NCBI GenBank assembly: GCA_030671745.1
Contig: DAOVHT010000007.1
Coordinates: forward strand, 1 to 20,599
Source of the DNA: Candidatus Nanohaloarchaea archaeon
GTDB taxonomy: Archaea; EX4484-52; GLR71
Reading direction: 5' to 3'
DNA length: 20,599 nt
Under the pieces are notes generated by a model. The model did not search any database and had not been told where the DNA came from. It saw only the letters and a list, made by a program, of their open reading frames with translations. A program made the position numbers and the translations under genes. Below are positions 13,795-20,599 of this stretch, in pieces; position 1 is the stretch's first letter, and the number at the start of each line of letters is the position of its first letter.

Positions 13795-14506
13795 AGAACT
13801 TGAGATCTCTGGTTTTTTAGAGACATCTTTTGTGGATTGGGATGGGTTGATAAGTTCTGTCATCTATTTACCTGGTTGTAATCTAAGATGTCCGTTCTGT
13901 CATAATCATGAACTTATATTCTCTGATAAAAGTCCAAAAGATATGAAGATCAAGCCTCAACTGGTTCTTAATCACCTGAATGATAAAAAGGAATGGATTG
14001 ATGGGCTCACTGTGACTGGCGGGGAACCTACGTTTCATATGGGTATGCTTGTACCTTTTCTTGAACATGTCAAGACTATAGGTCTTAAGGTAAAGCTTGA
14101 TACGAATGGTTCTAATCCGGCTGCGATACGGAAGCTTATTGATCTGGAACTTGTGGATTATGTTGCGATGGATGTCAAAGCACAGCTTTCTGATGATAAG
14201 TATCATGCTGCAGTAGGTGTCAATCTGTCTGTTGACAAGATAAAGGAAAGTATAACGCTTATAATCGGTTCTGGTGTTGATCATGAATTCAGGACTACTG
14301 TTGTGCCTACACTTGTATCGGCATCTGATATTCCTTTGATTGCGAAAGATCTTATCGGTTGTAAATTGTATGTGCTTCAGAAGTTTCATAATGAGAATGC
14401 GTGGAAAGAACCATTCAATACTATGGATTCTCATACTGATGACGAGATGAAAGCTATGGGTGATTCAGCATCCAAATCAGTACCTGTTAAATTGAGATTG
14501 AGATGA
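13778..14506 (+). CDS. nrdG: Anaerobic ribonucleotide reductase activating protein (radical SAM)
   Basis: A 242-residue radical-SAM enzyme that normally generates the glycyl radical on NrdD using S-adenosylmethionine and a reduced [4Fe-4S] cluster. The cluster motif is CNLRCPFC (Cys34, Cys38, Cys41), followed by TVTGGEPTF (SAM-binding, 81-84), KLDTNGSNP and VDYVAMDVKA. The opening ISGFLETSFVDWDGLISSVIY is typical of the longer archaeal/bacterial activase subfamily (about 190-240 residues). It overlaps the redoxin gene by 17 bases. Its presence shows a glycyl-radical enzyme is expected here, yet the adjacent NrdD frame lacks the glycine. Its substrate could therefore be a glycyl domain encoded elsewhere or another enzyme. 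Confidence 0.92.
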   Translation: MPSTVEELEISGFLETSFVDWDGLISSVIYLPGCNLRCPFCHNHELIFSDKSPKDMKIKPQLVLNHLNDKKEWIDGLTVTGGEPTFHMGMLVPFLEHVKTIGLKVKLDTNGSNPAAIRKLIDLELVDYVAMDVKAQLSDDKYHAAVGVNLSVDKIKESITLIIGSGVDHEFRTTVVPTLVSASDIPLIAKDLIGCKLYVLQKFHNENAWKEPFNTMDSHTDDEMKAMGDSASKSVPVKLRLR

Positions 14507-14510
14507 TGTA

Positions 14511-14556
14511 TTTTTTAATTTATTGATTTTTTGGATAATTTTTGTAATTATTTTTT
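14511..14556 (+). terminator. Multiple oligo-T terminator after nrdG
   Basis: Four T-runs of 5-6 bases (14511-14516, 14527-14532, 14539-14543, 14551-14556) follow the nrdG stop codon. Clustered T-tracts without a hairpin are a common archaeal termination signal. Confidence 0.5.
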
Positions 14557-14609
14557 GCAATTATTATATATGTCTGTAACCAATAAACTATTGGTATAGT
14601 TGTTTGCTT

Positions 14610-15161
14610 ATGTATCTGACATATATTTTACCATTTCTTGAATCAGTCTTTGGTTCACAGGTATCTGAAATATTTGCACAGATATTGTTCATCATTTCGG
14701 TTCCATTTTCTAATCATGATATATTATGGACTGTCTTTCCGCTTATTACTACCACTATCATAATTGAGCTTTATTTCGGGTCGCATAAAGAGGAGTCTCT
14801 CGGGTGGAACAGTGCAACTGCAAATGGTCTTGTACTGGTCTATGTGGGTATCAATATTGTGAAAGATCTGATTGACTCAGGGGCATTCAATACTAACCTT
14901 TTTGAGTCCCAGATTGCGTTGGGCATACTTAGTATGGGTGGTCTTTTGGTTTTCATAAGTTTCTTCCACATACTTCCTAAAGAATTCGCATTTGTTATAT
15001 CATCAGGGCTTGTGGTGCATTACTTAGCATTTTTGGGTGTTGTGTTTATCTATACTGGTATGGTCTATACAGAGATTACATCATATGCTGCGATATTGAT
15101 ATTTTTGGCGCTTGTTCTGTTCTTTAATGTTATGAAGCGTATTGAGCCTGATCTGGATTGA
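14610..15161 (+). CDS. Conserved DPANN-type integral membrane protein
   Basis: A 183-residue protein with about five membrane helices. Two are in the first 60 residues, ending ITTTIIIELYFG. The conserved-looking polar segment SHKEESLGWNSATANGLVL follows, then helices around 70-85, 100-120, 123-147 and 150-172, and a charged tail MKRIEPDLD. I recall the combination ELYFGxxKxExLGWNxAxxNxLVL from membrane proteins common in DPANN genomes, with no known function. ATG 14610 is preferred to TTG 14604. A TATA-like TTATATATG near 14563-14572 lies about 42 bases upstream. It stands alone between the nrdG terminator and the tRNA gene. Confidence 0.75.
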   Translation: MYLTYILPFLESVFGSQVSEIFAQILFIISVPFSNHDILWTVFPLITTTIIIELYFGSHKEESLGWNSATANGLVLVYVGINIVKDLIDSGAFNTNLFESQIALGILSMGGLLVFISFFHILPKEFAFVISSGLVVHYLAFLGVVFIYTGMVYTEITSYAAILIFLALVLFFNVMKRIEPDLD

Positions 15162-15194
15162 GAAATAGTTGTATATTGAAAATTATAAAAAGAG

Positions 15195-15280
15195 CGTGGG
15201 GGACGAGATTTGAACTCGTGTGAGTCGAAGACTCAGTAACTTAGCAGGCTACCGCCATGGCCGGGCTAGGCGACCCCCAC
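15195..15280 (-). tRNA. tRNA-Ser (anticodon GCU)
   Basis: An 86-base class II tRNA on the minus strand. The acceptor stem is GTGGGGG/CCCCCAC with discriminator G. The anticodon arm is GTAGC-CTGCTAA-GTTAC, giving anticodon GCT (reads AGC/AGU). A long variable arm TGAGTC-TTC-GACTCA is diagnostic of serine. The T arm is ACGAG-TTCAAAT-CTCGT. No intron is present, and the 3' CCA is not encoded (CTC follows). Confidence 0.96.
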
Positions 15281-15358
15281 ACATAAATATTTGTTTATCT
15301 TCTCTTTTCGAGGCAAAACTTTAAATTCTTGTTTGATTGAATTAATATTATAATTAAT

Positions 15359-15422
15359 ACTTAATGAAACAACAAAACTTAATAAAGATTTATATCTAAT
15401 GTGTTATTAAGTATAATTAAGT
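15359..15422 (+). promoter_or_regulatory. PRC-barrel gene promoter with four symmetric ACTTAAT/ATTAAGT heptamers
   Basis: A TATA box (GATTTATATC, about 15387-15396) is flanked by ACTTAAT at 15359-15365 and 15377-15383 on one side. Its reverse complement ATTAAGT lies at 15406-15412 and 15416-15422 on the other. The inner pair extends to a 9-bp inverted repeat (ACTTAATAA/TTATTAAGT). The predicted transcript start (about 15418) lies in the last copy. The arrangement looks like a repressor operator around a core promoter. Confidence 0.45.
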
Positions 15423-15450
15423 ACTGATTAAATTATTATCTGGTGGTCAA

Positions 15451-15738
15451 ATGGTTGTAAACGAGAAAGAAATTAATACTATCGTAGGTCTTGACGCATT
15501 TACTGATAAAGGCTTCTATTGCGGAAAAGTTTCAGATGTGGAACTGGACCTTTCAAAGTTTAGAGTCAGGACAATTGTCATTGATGCGGCAAAAGGTTCA
15601 TATCTTGCAAGTGTTGTGGGCAGTAAGAAAGGTGTCAAAGTGCCATTTCAGATGGTTCATGCAGTAAATGACATTGTCATAATCAAGCATATAAAACATT
15701 CTGTACCTGATGATATGCCTGAAGATGATGAAGAATAA
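15451..15738 (+). CDS. PRC-barrel domain protein
   Basis: A 95-residue protein that is essentially one PRC-barrel, a small beta-barrel found alone in many archaea and fused to RimM and photosynthetic reaction-centre H subunits. Typical features are IVGLDAFTDKGFYCGKVSDVELD, a central strand RVRTIVIDA, and KGVKVPFQMVHAVNDIVIIK, the conserved P-x-x-x-V-x-x-V-x-D-x-V-I end of the barrel. A short acidic tail (PDDMPEDDEE) follows. A strong ribosome site GGTGGTC lies just before the ATG. Archaeal stand-alone versions are thought to act in RNA metabolism or cell division, but the role here is unknown. Its promoter carries unusual symmetric heptamers. Confidence 0.9.
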   Translation: MVVNEKEINTIVGLDAFTDKGFYCGKVSDVELDLSKFRVRTIVIDAAKGSYLASVVGSKKGVKVPFQMVHAVNDIVIIKHIKHSVPDDMPEDDEE

Positions 15739-15740
15739 TC

Positions 15741-15780
15741 TTTAATCTTATTTTCTATTTTTTTATCTTTGATTTTATTT
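15741..15780 (+). terminator. T-rich terminator-like tract after the PRC-barrel gene
   Basis: The bases after the stop codon include a seven-T run (15758-15764) and other short T-runs, ahead of the convergent Nudix gene. There is no hairpin. Confidence 0.35.
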
Positions 15781-15795
15781 TCGAATTAATTTGTT

Positions 15796-16206
15796 TTATA
15801 TCTCTTTTAATGATTTTTGATAGAACTCTTTGTCTTTAGGGTGGGTCAGGAGTTCTTGGACATTTTCTTTAGGTATCCATTTAGCTTCGGGATTGTGAGG
15901 GTCTGTCGGTTTAAGTTCGGTCTGGTCTGTCTCAAAAAGGAATATGTGTATGGTCTTCAGTTCTGTCTTGTCTACTTCTTTTGGGTTTTTACCTATCCTG
16001 TATCTTTTGTAGCTGCCTAGGTCTTTTATCAGTTTAAGCTGTGTTATTCCTGTCTCTTCTTCAATCTCTCTTATTGCTGCTTGGAGTCGGTCTTCACCTG
16101 CCTCTATGTGGCCTTTTGGGAGTGACCAGGAGGTACCTCTCTGACTTACGACAACCACTCTGTTATCGTTTATGATTATTCCACCTGCAGTTTCTGTGTT
16201 TTTCAT
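15796..16206 (-). CDS. Nudix hydrolase
   Basis: A 136-residue Nudix-fold pyrophosphohydrolase. The Nudix box matches its consensus exactly at residues 32-54: Gly32, Glu38, Arg46-Glu47, Glu50-Glu51, Gly53. The glutamates hold Mg2+ for hydrolysis of nucleoside diphosphate-linked substrates. The protein opens with TAGGIIINDNRVVVVSQRG and SWSLPKGHIE, as in diadenosine-tetraphosphate and (d)NTP hydrolases of the small MutT-like group; substrate not decided. I chose ATG 16206, which starts where family members usually do. A TTG at 16251 would add 15 residues and overlap the end of the Pelota gene by 8 bases. It is on the same strand and immediately downstream of Pelota, so co-transcription is likely. 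Confidence 0.92.
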   Translation of the reverse strand: MKNTETAGGIIINDNRVVVVSQRGTSWSLPKGHIEAGEDRLQAAIREIEEETGITQLKLIKDLGSYKRYRIGKNPKEVDKTELKTIHIFLFETDQTELKPTDPHNPEAKWIPKENVQELLTHPKDKEFYQKSLKEI

Positions 16207-16243
16207 ATTTATCGTAATCCTTTGTATTGTATGTTCTATTTTC

Positions 16244-17257
16244 TTATTCAAGCCTGTATCTTAAGAAACAGATTATCCCACCAAGACCTATCAACTTCTC
16301 TCCGGCTTCATGCGTCGATCCTATGACTTCAACTTTTCCTGCTGAATTTTCTACTGCTGAGAGTATTTCTTGTATCTCTTCGTTTTTTATTATGCTATCT
16401 GAGATCATGACTTTTTCTATGGCGCCTAATGTTGCTGCTTTTTTTACTTCGATGATGCCGTAAGTGACAAGATGTGATTCTTTTCCGAGCGCTTCCAAGA
16501 ACTTTTCAATCTCTTTTGTCTCTCTTGAGATTTCGGAGGATTTTGCAATCTGGTCCACAAAACCTCGTTTTATGACTTCATAGATCCCGGTCTCTCCAGT
16601 GACTGAGGATGTGCCCTGTATGTATTTGCCTTTTAATGTTGTGTTTTTTTCTATTAGTTTGATGATGTTCTCTTTTGTGAATCCGGGACCTGCAATAATT
16701 ATCTTGTCGTATCTTTTGGAATATTCTTCAAGCGCTTTGATTATTTCTGTATAATACTTGTTGCTTTCGTGCGTGCCGAACATCTTTCCTTTGTTTTCGG
16801 CTTCGATTTTCCCAAGCATGTTTACATTGCTCGCTATCATTTCACCGAAATCTGCGCGTCTTTCGTCAAGGACTAATATCAGGATGTTTGTCTTTACTGC
16901 CTTTGTGCATTTCTCAAGCTTGTCTATCTCATAATTTTTCCAGGGTTTCGTAATCGATATTATGTCATTTAGTGTTATCCTGAAACTGTGATATCCGAAG
17001 CTTATGTCTTCAGGGCCTTCTGTTATCTTTCCTTTCAGTCTTAATGTTTCTGTTACTTCATCAAATTCTACTGTCTCGACAGAGATCTTAAGGTACATGG
17101 GACGTTTTTCTTTCTTGTCTGTTGTCTCTACAGTGCGGACTGTCTTTGTGCCTACAATGTCGCCTTTTGATATTATCTTGGATAGGTTCCAGAGGTCATC
17201 AATTGTTTCTGCCTTTATCTTTGTCTCTTTTTTGAGATCTTTTGCAAGGATTTTCAT
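16244..17257 (-). CDS. pelA: Pelota, mRNA surveillance and ribosome rescue factor
   Basis: A 337-residue archaeal Pelota (Dom34), a release-factor-1 relative that enters stalled ribosomes and, with the partner GTPase aEF1A and ABCE1, splits them. Three domains are visible: the Sm-like N-terminal domain (1 to about 130, with GDIVGTKTVRTV and the LRLKGKI strand), the central domain (about 130-240, LILVLDERRADFG and KIIIAGPGFTKENI), and the C-terminal eL30-like domain (about 240-337, VTYGIIEVKKAATLGAIEKVMISD). There is no GGQ motif, as expected. Length is near the usual 350. A TATA box lies about 26 bases before the ATG, though a GTGATGA sequence also precedes it. The Nudix gene follows on the same strand. 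Confidence 0.96.
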   Translation of the reverse strand: MKILAKDLKKETKIKAETIDDLWNLSKIISKGDIVGTKTVRTVETTDKKEKRPMYLKISVETVEFDEVTETLRLKGKITEGPEDISFGYHSFRITLNDIISITKPWKNYEIDKLEKCTKAVKTNILILVLDERRADFGEMIASNVNMLGKIEAENKGKMFGTHESNKYYTEIIKALEEYSKRYDKIIIAGPGFTKENIIKLIEKNTTLKGKYIQGTSSVTGETGIYEVIKRGFVDQIAKSSEISRETKEIEKFLEALGKESHLVTYGIIEVKKAATLGAIEKVMISDSIIKNEEIQEILSAVENSAGKVEVIGSTHEAGEKLIGLGGIICFLRYRLE

Positions 17258-17278
17258 AAATCATCACTTTTTATGTCT

Positions 17279-17288
17279 ATTTATATGA
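17279..17288 (-). promoter_or_regulatory. TATA box of the Pelota-Nudix transcript
   Basis: The minus strand reads CATATAAATA, centred about 26 bases before ATG 17257. This predicts a transcript start at or next to the start codon. The GTGATGA just before the ATG could act as a ribosome site only if transcription starts earlier. Confidence 0.45.
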
Positions 17289-17334
17289 ATTTGTCATTAA
17301 TACTTAAAAACTGATGACAACAAATATATACAGA

Positions 17335-17378
17335 TATAGGTATTTATTATATAGGTATATATTATATAGGTAATATAA
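17335..17378 (+). repeat. Three tandem 15-base TATAGGTA repeats before a surface-protein gene
   Basis: TATAGGTA begins at 17335, 17350 and 17365, an exact period of 15, followed immediately by ATG 17379. Each copy contains a TATA-like core and an AGGT element. In the last copy AGGT at 17368-17371 sits 7 bases before the ATG and can serve as the ribosome site. Confidence 0.6.
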
Positions 17379-18572
17379 ATGGCAGTTGTAAAGCCCGCAC
17401 CAACGGAACCATTCACTTTTGTGTTTGTAGCAGCAGTAGTAATATTTTTTACGTTATTTCTGCTTTTTGGGCAGGAGCCCTTATCTGATACGTCGTCAGA
17501 TAATGATCTTATCTCCAGTAAAGGTGAGATTATATTCTCTGCAGATTATTTGAGTCTTATATCAAACAAGACACAGAGTGCAAGGACGATTGATTTTGGG
17601 GATTTTGATGTGGGTCATATATCAAAAGAGAGGACTATAGAGAGCATTGATTCACTTGTCGTTGAGAGGGGGTTGTTCAGATCAGCCTCAAAAGAGTTCA
17701 GTTTCGATGGTGTAAATCTTGAAGATGCACATCTGGTCTTTACAGTTGATGACACAAATGATTATGGAAACTTAAGGATCTATCTCAATGATGAGGTTGT
17801 CTTTGATAACAAGACTGTCAATGGTGCAGAATATACAATTGAGTTCAATAACCTCCTTTTACATAATGATATCCGTGTTGAGGCACAGTCAAGCGGTATA
17901 CGATTCTGGGCACCAACAACTTATATCCTTTCAGATATGAAAGTATCTGCCGCATCTTTTGATAATGTCGATGAGATGTATTCATTTATTGTCTATGATT
18001 ATGAGATGGCAGGTTTTGATGCCATGCTGAGCTATGAGGTAGGGGCTGGGTCAGTACGGCTTGATGATTTTAATGTTGAGATAAACGGTAACGATATCAA
18101 TGCTGAAAAAAGACCTATGTTCGGTGGTCTCTATAAGGAAACATTTGACAGGACTGATGGTGTCATTGCGGCTAAGCCGGATACTAATTATATCAAGTTC
18201 TTTGCAGATGGAGATGCTATGTATGCGGTAGAGGGCGTGCAGTTGACAATAACTTATTTTGATTCTGACAAGGCGGCGGTGTCTGAGTATACGGTCGTCG
18301 TTGATGAGGATACGTATGACGATATGGAGAATAAGACGATCGTCTTGGAGTATTATGTTGATAAATTGTCAGATGATGCGCTCTTGGATGTGTCTTTGAA
18401 TGAGCAGATGTTCAATCAGAAGACTGTGCTTTATGAGAACCAGATCGTTTTGGGTCAGGATGATTTCAGGCGCGGTAAGACAAATCTGCTCAAGTTTTCA
18501 ACTTACGGGATATATAGGTTGTCTGATATTGATATAAGGATAGTCGATGATGATAATTTCAAGCTGTTTTAG
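17379..18572 (+). CDS. Membrane-anchored protein with large extracellular beta-rich region
   Basis: A 397-residue protein. After a short cytoplasmic start (MAVVKPAPTEPF), one hydrophobic helix at about residues 13-31 serves as signal anchor. The remaining 365 residues are predicted to be outside: acidic, rich in Asp, Asn, Tyr and short beta strands, without cysteines. A jelly-roll or galactose-binding-like segment is suggested around 110-190 by LVFTVDDTNDYGNLRIYLND and SGIRFWAPTTYILSDMKV. I recall similar membrane-anchored proteins in DPANN genomes but know no function. Possible N-glycosylation sequons such as NKT are present. The ribosome site lies within the third copy of a tandem repeat. 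The next gene also encodes a membrane protein with an extracellular domain, 70 bases downstream. Confidence 0.75.
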   Translation: MAVVKPAPTEPFTFVFVAAVVIFFTLFLLFGQEPLSDTSSDNDLISSKGEIIFSADYLSLISNKTQSARTIDFGDFDVGHISKERTIESIDSLVVERGLFRSASKEFSFDGVNLEDAHLVFTVDDTNDYGNLRIYLNDEVVFDNKTVNGAEYTIEFNNLLLHNDIRVEAQSSGIRFWAPTTYILSDMKVSAASFDNVDEMYSFIVYDYEMAGFDAMLSYEVGAGSVRLDDFNVEINGNDINAEKRPMFGGLYKETFDRTDGVIAAKPDTNYIKFFADGDAMYAVEGVQLTITYFDSDKAAVSEYTVVVDEDTYDDMENKTIVLEYYVDKLSDDALLDVSLNEQMFNQKTVLYENQIVLGQDDFRRGKTNLLKFSTYGIYRLSDIDIRIVDDDNFKLF

Positions 18573-18642
18573 GTTTTGATAAATGATTTTTAGAGGATTG
18601 TAATATTTTGTAGTATCTTTTTGATTATTTTGAGGTTTTTTG

Positions 18643-20559
18643 ATGGATCCTGTTATAGATGAGATGGAGCATAAACGGATTGAATTGACTCAGAAAGCGG
18701 CTGCTGTGCAGTTTGAGATTAATAATTTGAATACAAAAGTAAGTCAAAAAAGAATACAACTTAAAAATTTTCAAAGATATTATCCAGATAATAATGTTGC
18801 AATTAATTCTACATTTCAGAGTTTGAAATTTCTTCAAATGCAGTTTAATAATAAGACTAATGTGCTTAATAATCTGAATAATGAACTCAATAATCTTCAG
18901 AAAGCAGAGGTTAATGAAGTAAAAGAAGAAGCTAAAGTTGAAGAGGAATCTATAGCGTCGGGTAATAAATATATAGATGGTGCAATGAGGGCGCATGGGC
19001 ATCTTAAAACAAATAAAGGTTATATATTTTTAATCCTTATTGCTTCGCTTGCTATTTATTTTGATTTGATTAAAGGGTCGATATTATCATCTGAGTTTTT
19101 TTCACAGTCATTTGGTCCGGTGTCTTTGTTGCTTGTTATACAGTTGTGTTTTTTAATATGGTTTGTAATTAATGTTAAAAATGGTTTAAGTTATTATCTT
19201 TTGGTGTCTTTAGTAGTTTTATTATTGATTGCTGCAGATCAATTCGTTGCGAATGGTTTGATTCCAGTGATGTTTTTGATGGTAATTATAAAATATGTTT
19301 TTTCAGGAACTTCTGTAAGTATGGATAGTTTAACTTGGCCAATAGGTCTTTTATTTGTATTTGTTGGTCTTTCGTTTTTATCACCTTTTATTTTATCTAC
19401 TTTGGCATCAATAGACATCGGTACGGCATCTGCGTCACCAGATGGTATGGCTGATGATGGTTCAACTGCATCTGGTAGTTCTTCGACATCTTCAGCAATT
19501 TCAGGCATATCTGATTTTTGGTGTGCGATTGCTCCAATCTTCTGTGATACTGCTGCTGAGACTTCTGATGATGATGGAACCGGTGATGGTACTTCTGACG
19601 GTACTGTGAATCCTGTTGATCTGGCATTGGCCGTTCCTTTGAAAACAGTATCAACAAGGGTTGATGATTTGGCATCAAGTGGGGAGTTTAATTGGAAAAT
19701 AAAAAATGATGGTTTAAAATCAATTGATTCTGTATTATTTTTGATGGATGGCTCTCAAATACAGGACAATCATAGCGGTGAGATATATGATTTAGCAACC
19801 GGCTATGATTCGTTTTCTGATCGGATTGAATATTCTGGTGTGGATATAGATGGTGGTTTGTTTTATAAACAGTTAGGTTTGATCTCTCGAGGGGGGGATA
19901 ATAATATCAAGGTTAAATTTGATAGTCCTCAATGTTCTCTTACACAATTTAAAGCACCTGTATATCTATTATATACTTATGAGATTGATTATAATATTAT
20001 GCTTACATTGGTGGGTAAAAATTGGTCTGATAAACTTGATGAACAAGGAGTTCCATTAGATGTTAATGTTACCGAATCTGTATCTACAGTTGGTCCTTTT
20101 TCTGTATCTATCTATCCTGATGAAATGAAACAGCCAGTTGTTATTGCTAAGGATGATGATTTTACAATTTATATTAAGTTAGTCAAGAATCATCCCGGAC
20201 GTGCAGCAATGAGTAGTTTTGAGATAGATGTGTCTCCTATACTTTTACCTCAAGATTTAGATACCACTAGGTGTTCGTTTGCAAAGGCTCCTTCTGATCC
20301 CTCTTCAAATTTGGATTCGTATGTTTTGAGAGATATATTATATGATCAAATCAATAATGTTGATCTTCTATTAAATAATGGTCTAAATAAAGAGATAGTG
20401 TATAAATGTTCATTTAAATATGATCCTGCTAATTTTGATAAAGATTTAATTGATCGTACACAGCAGAGGTATATAGGTGTGCATATAGAGTATACATACA
20501 TTTATGACGGACTTTTTATCCTTAATACTGGGAATTTTACCGATATTGATTCCTGTTAA
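18643..20559 (+). CDS. Large membrane protein: coiled coil, ~5 helices, extracellular domain
   Basis: A 638-residue protein of unknown family. Residues about 5-100 are a polar coiled coil rich in Gln, Asn, Lys and Glu. Five hydrophobic helices follow (about 126-142, 157-177, 181-197, 205-220, 231-255). A Ser/Thr/Gly/Asp-rich linker (about 258-325) is interrupted by a hydrophobic WCAIAPIFCD segment with Cys294 and Cys301. A beta-rich, acidic C-terminal domain (about 326-638) contains a few Cys. With the basic KTNKG before helix 1 inside, five helices place the C-terminal domain outside. The start is ATG 18643, with GAGGT six bases before it. The coiled-coil part is AT-rich. It may form a surface complex with the preceding anchored protein, but this is inferred only from adjacency and topology. 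Confidence 0.72.
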   Translation: MDPVIDEMEHKRIELTQKAAAVQFEINNLNTKVSQKRIQLKNFQRYYPDNNVAINSTFQSLKFLQMQFNNKTNVLNNLNNELNNLQKAEVNEVKEEAKVEEESIASGNKYIDGAMRAHGHLKTNKGYIFLILIASLAIYFDLIKGSILSSEFFSQSFGPVSLLLVIQLCFLIWFVINVKNGLSYYLLVSLVVLLLIAADQFVANGLIPVMFLMVIIKYVFSGTSVSMDSLTWPIGLLFVFVGLSFLSPFILSTLASIDIGTASASPDGMADDGSTASGSSSTSSAISGISDFWCAIAPIFCDTAAETSDDDGTGDGTSDGTVNPVDLALAVPLKTVSTRVDDLASSGEFNWKIKNDGLKSIDSVLFLMDGSQIQDNHSGEIYDLATGYDSFSDRIEYSGVDIDGGLFYKQLGLISRGGDNNIKVKFDSPQCSLTQFKAPVYLLYTYEIDYNIMLTLVGKNWSDKLDEQGVPLDVNVTESVSTVGPFSVSIYPDEMKQPVVIAKDDDFTIYIKLVKNHPGRAAMSSFEIDVSPILLPQDLDTTRCSFAKAPSDPSSNLDSYVLRDILYDQINNVDLLLNNGLNKEIVYKCSFKYDPANFDKDLIDRTQQRYIGVHIEYTYIYDGLFILNTGNFTDIDSC

Positions 20560-20575
20560 CCCTTATAATTGGGGC

Positions 20576-20587
20576 GAATATATAAAC
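20576..20587 (+). promoter_or_regulatory. TATA-like box pointing out of the window
   Basis: GAATATATAAAC follows the last stop codon. A transcript would start beyond base 20599, so it may serve a gene to the right that cannot be seen. Confidence 0.3.
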
Positions 20588-20599
20588 AAGGCAGCCCTA

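Noticed and set aside
13362..13826. Minus-strand open frame opposite the redoxin gene
   Set aside because: The opposite strand has a convincing CxxC redoxin with a strong ribosome site. This frame has no homology signal.
17335..17378. Start of a CRISPR array
   Set aside because: Only three 15-base units, directly tandem with no spacers, and no cas genes in the window.

Overview
The window is AT-rich archaeal DNA. Archaeal markers are Pelota, V/A-type ATP synthase subunits, a PRC-barrel protein, TATA boxes about 26-28 bases before start codons, and Shine-Dalgarno sites of the GGTGATC type. Several short membrane proteins (1226-1429, 14610-15161) and a membrane-anchored surface-type protein (17379-18572) look like families I associate with DPANN archaea of the Woesearchaeota/Pacearchaeota kind. 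That placement is an inference from memory. The class III ribonucleotide reductase set and a small ferredoxin point to an anaerobe.

Layout. 1-3280: unrecognised AT-rich acidic proteins, two small membrane proteins, a HAD phosphatase and a protein built from two tandem copies of one domain. 3337-4692 (minus): a small membrane protein, then the ATP synthase stalk subunit E and two adjacent proteolipid (K/c) genes. 4777-7580 (plus): NAD kinase, malic enzyme and a second internally duplicated unknown protein. 7592-10021 (minus): ATP synthase subunits H and I plus a DUF3850 protein. The usual archaeal order H-I-K-E is therefore present but split by three opposite-strand genes. The soluble head subunits (A, B, C, D, F) are not in the window.

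10134-14506: a ZIP metal transporter, a divergent 56-residue 2[4Fe-4S] ferredoxin, and the cluster nrdD - redoxin - nrdG. The redoxin may supply electrons to the reductase and the ferredoxin to the radical-SAM activase. The NrdD reading frame stops just before the place where the glycyl-radical loop should be. 14610-17257: a conserved membrane protein, tRNA-Ser(GCU), a PRC-barrel protein with a symmetric set of heptamers around its TATA box, and a Pelota-Nudix pair. 17379-20559: two membrane-attached proteins with large predicted extracellular parts.

The strongest observations are the truncated NrdD, the proteolipid pair in which one copy carries Gln instead of the ion-binding Glu, the split ATP synthase operon, and two unrelated unknown proteins that each arose by internal duplication. 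I see no CRISPR array, insertion sequence, integrase or rRNA.
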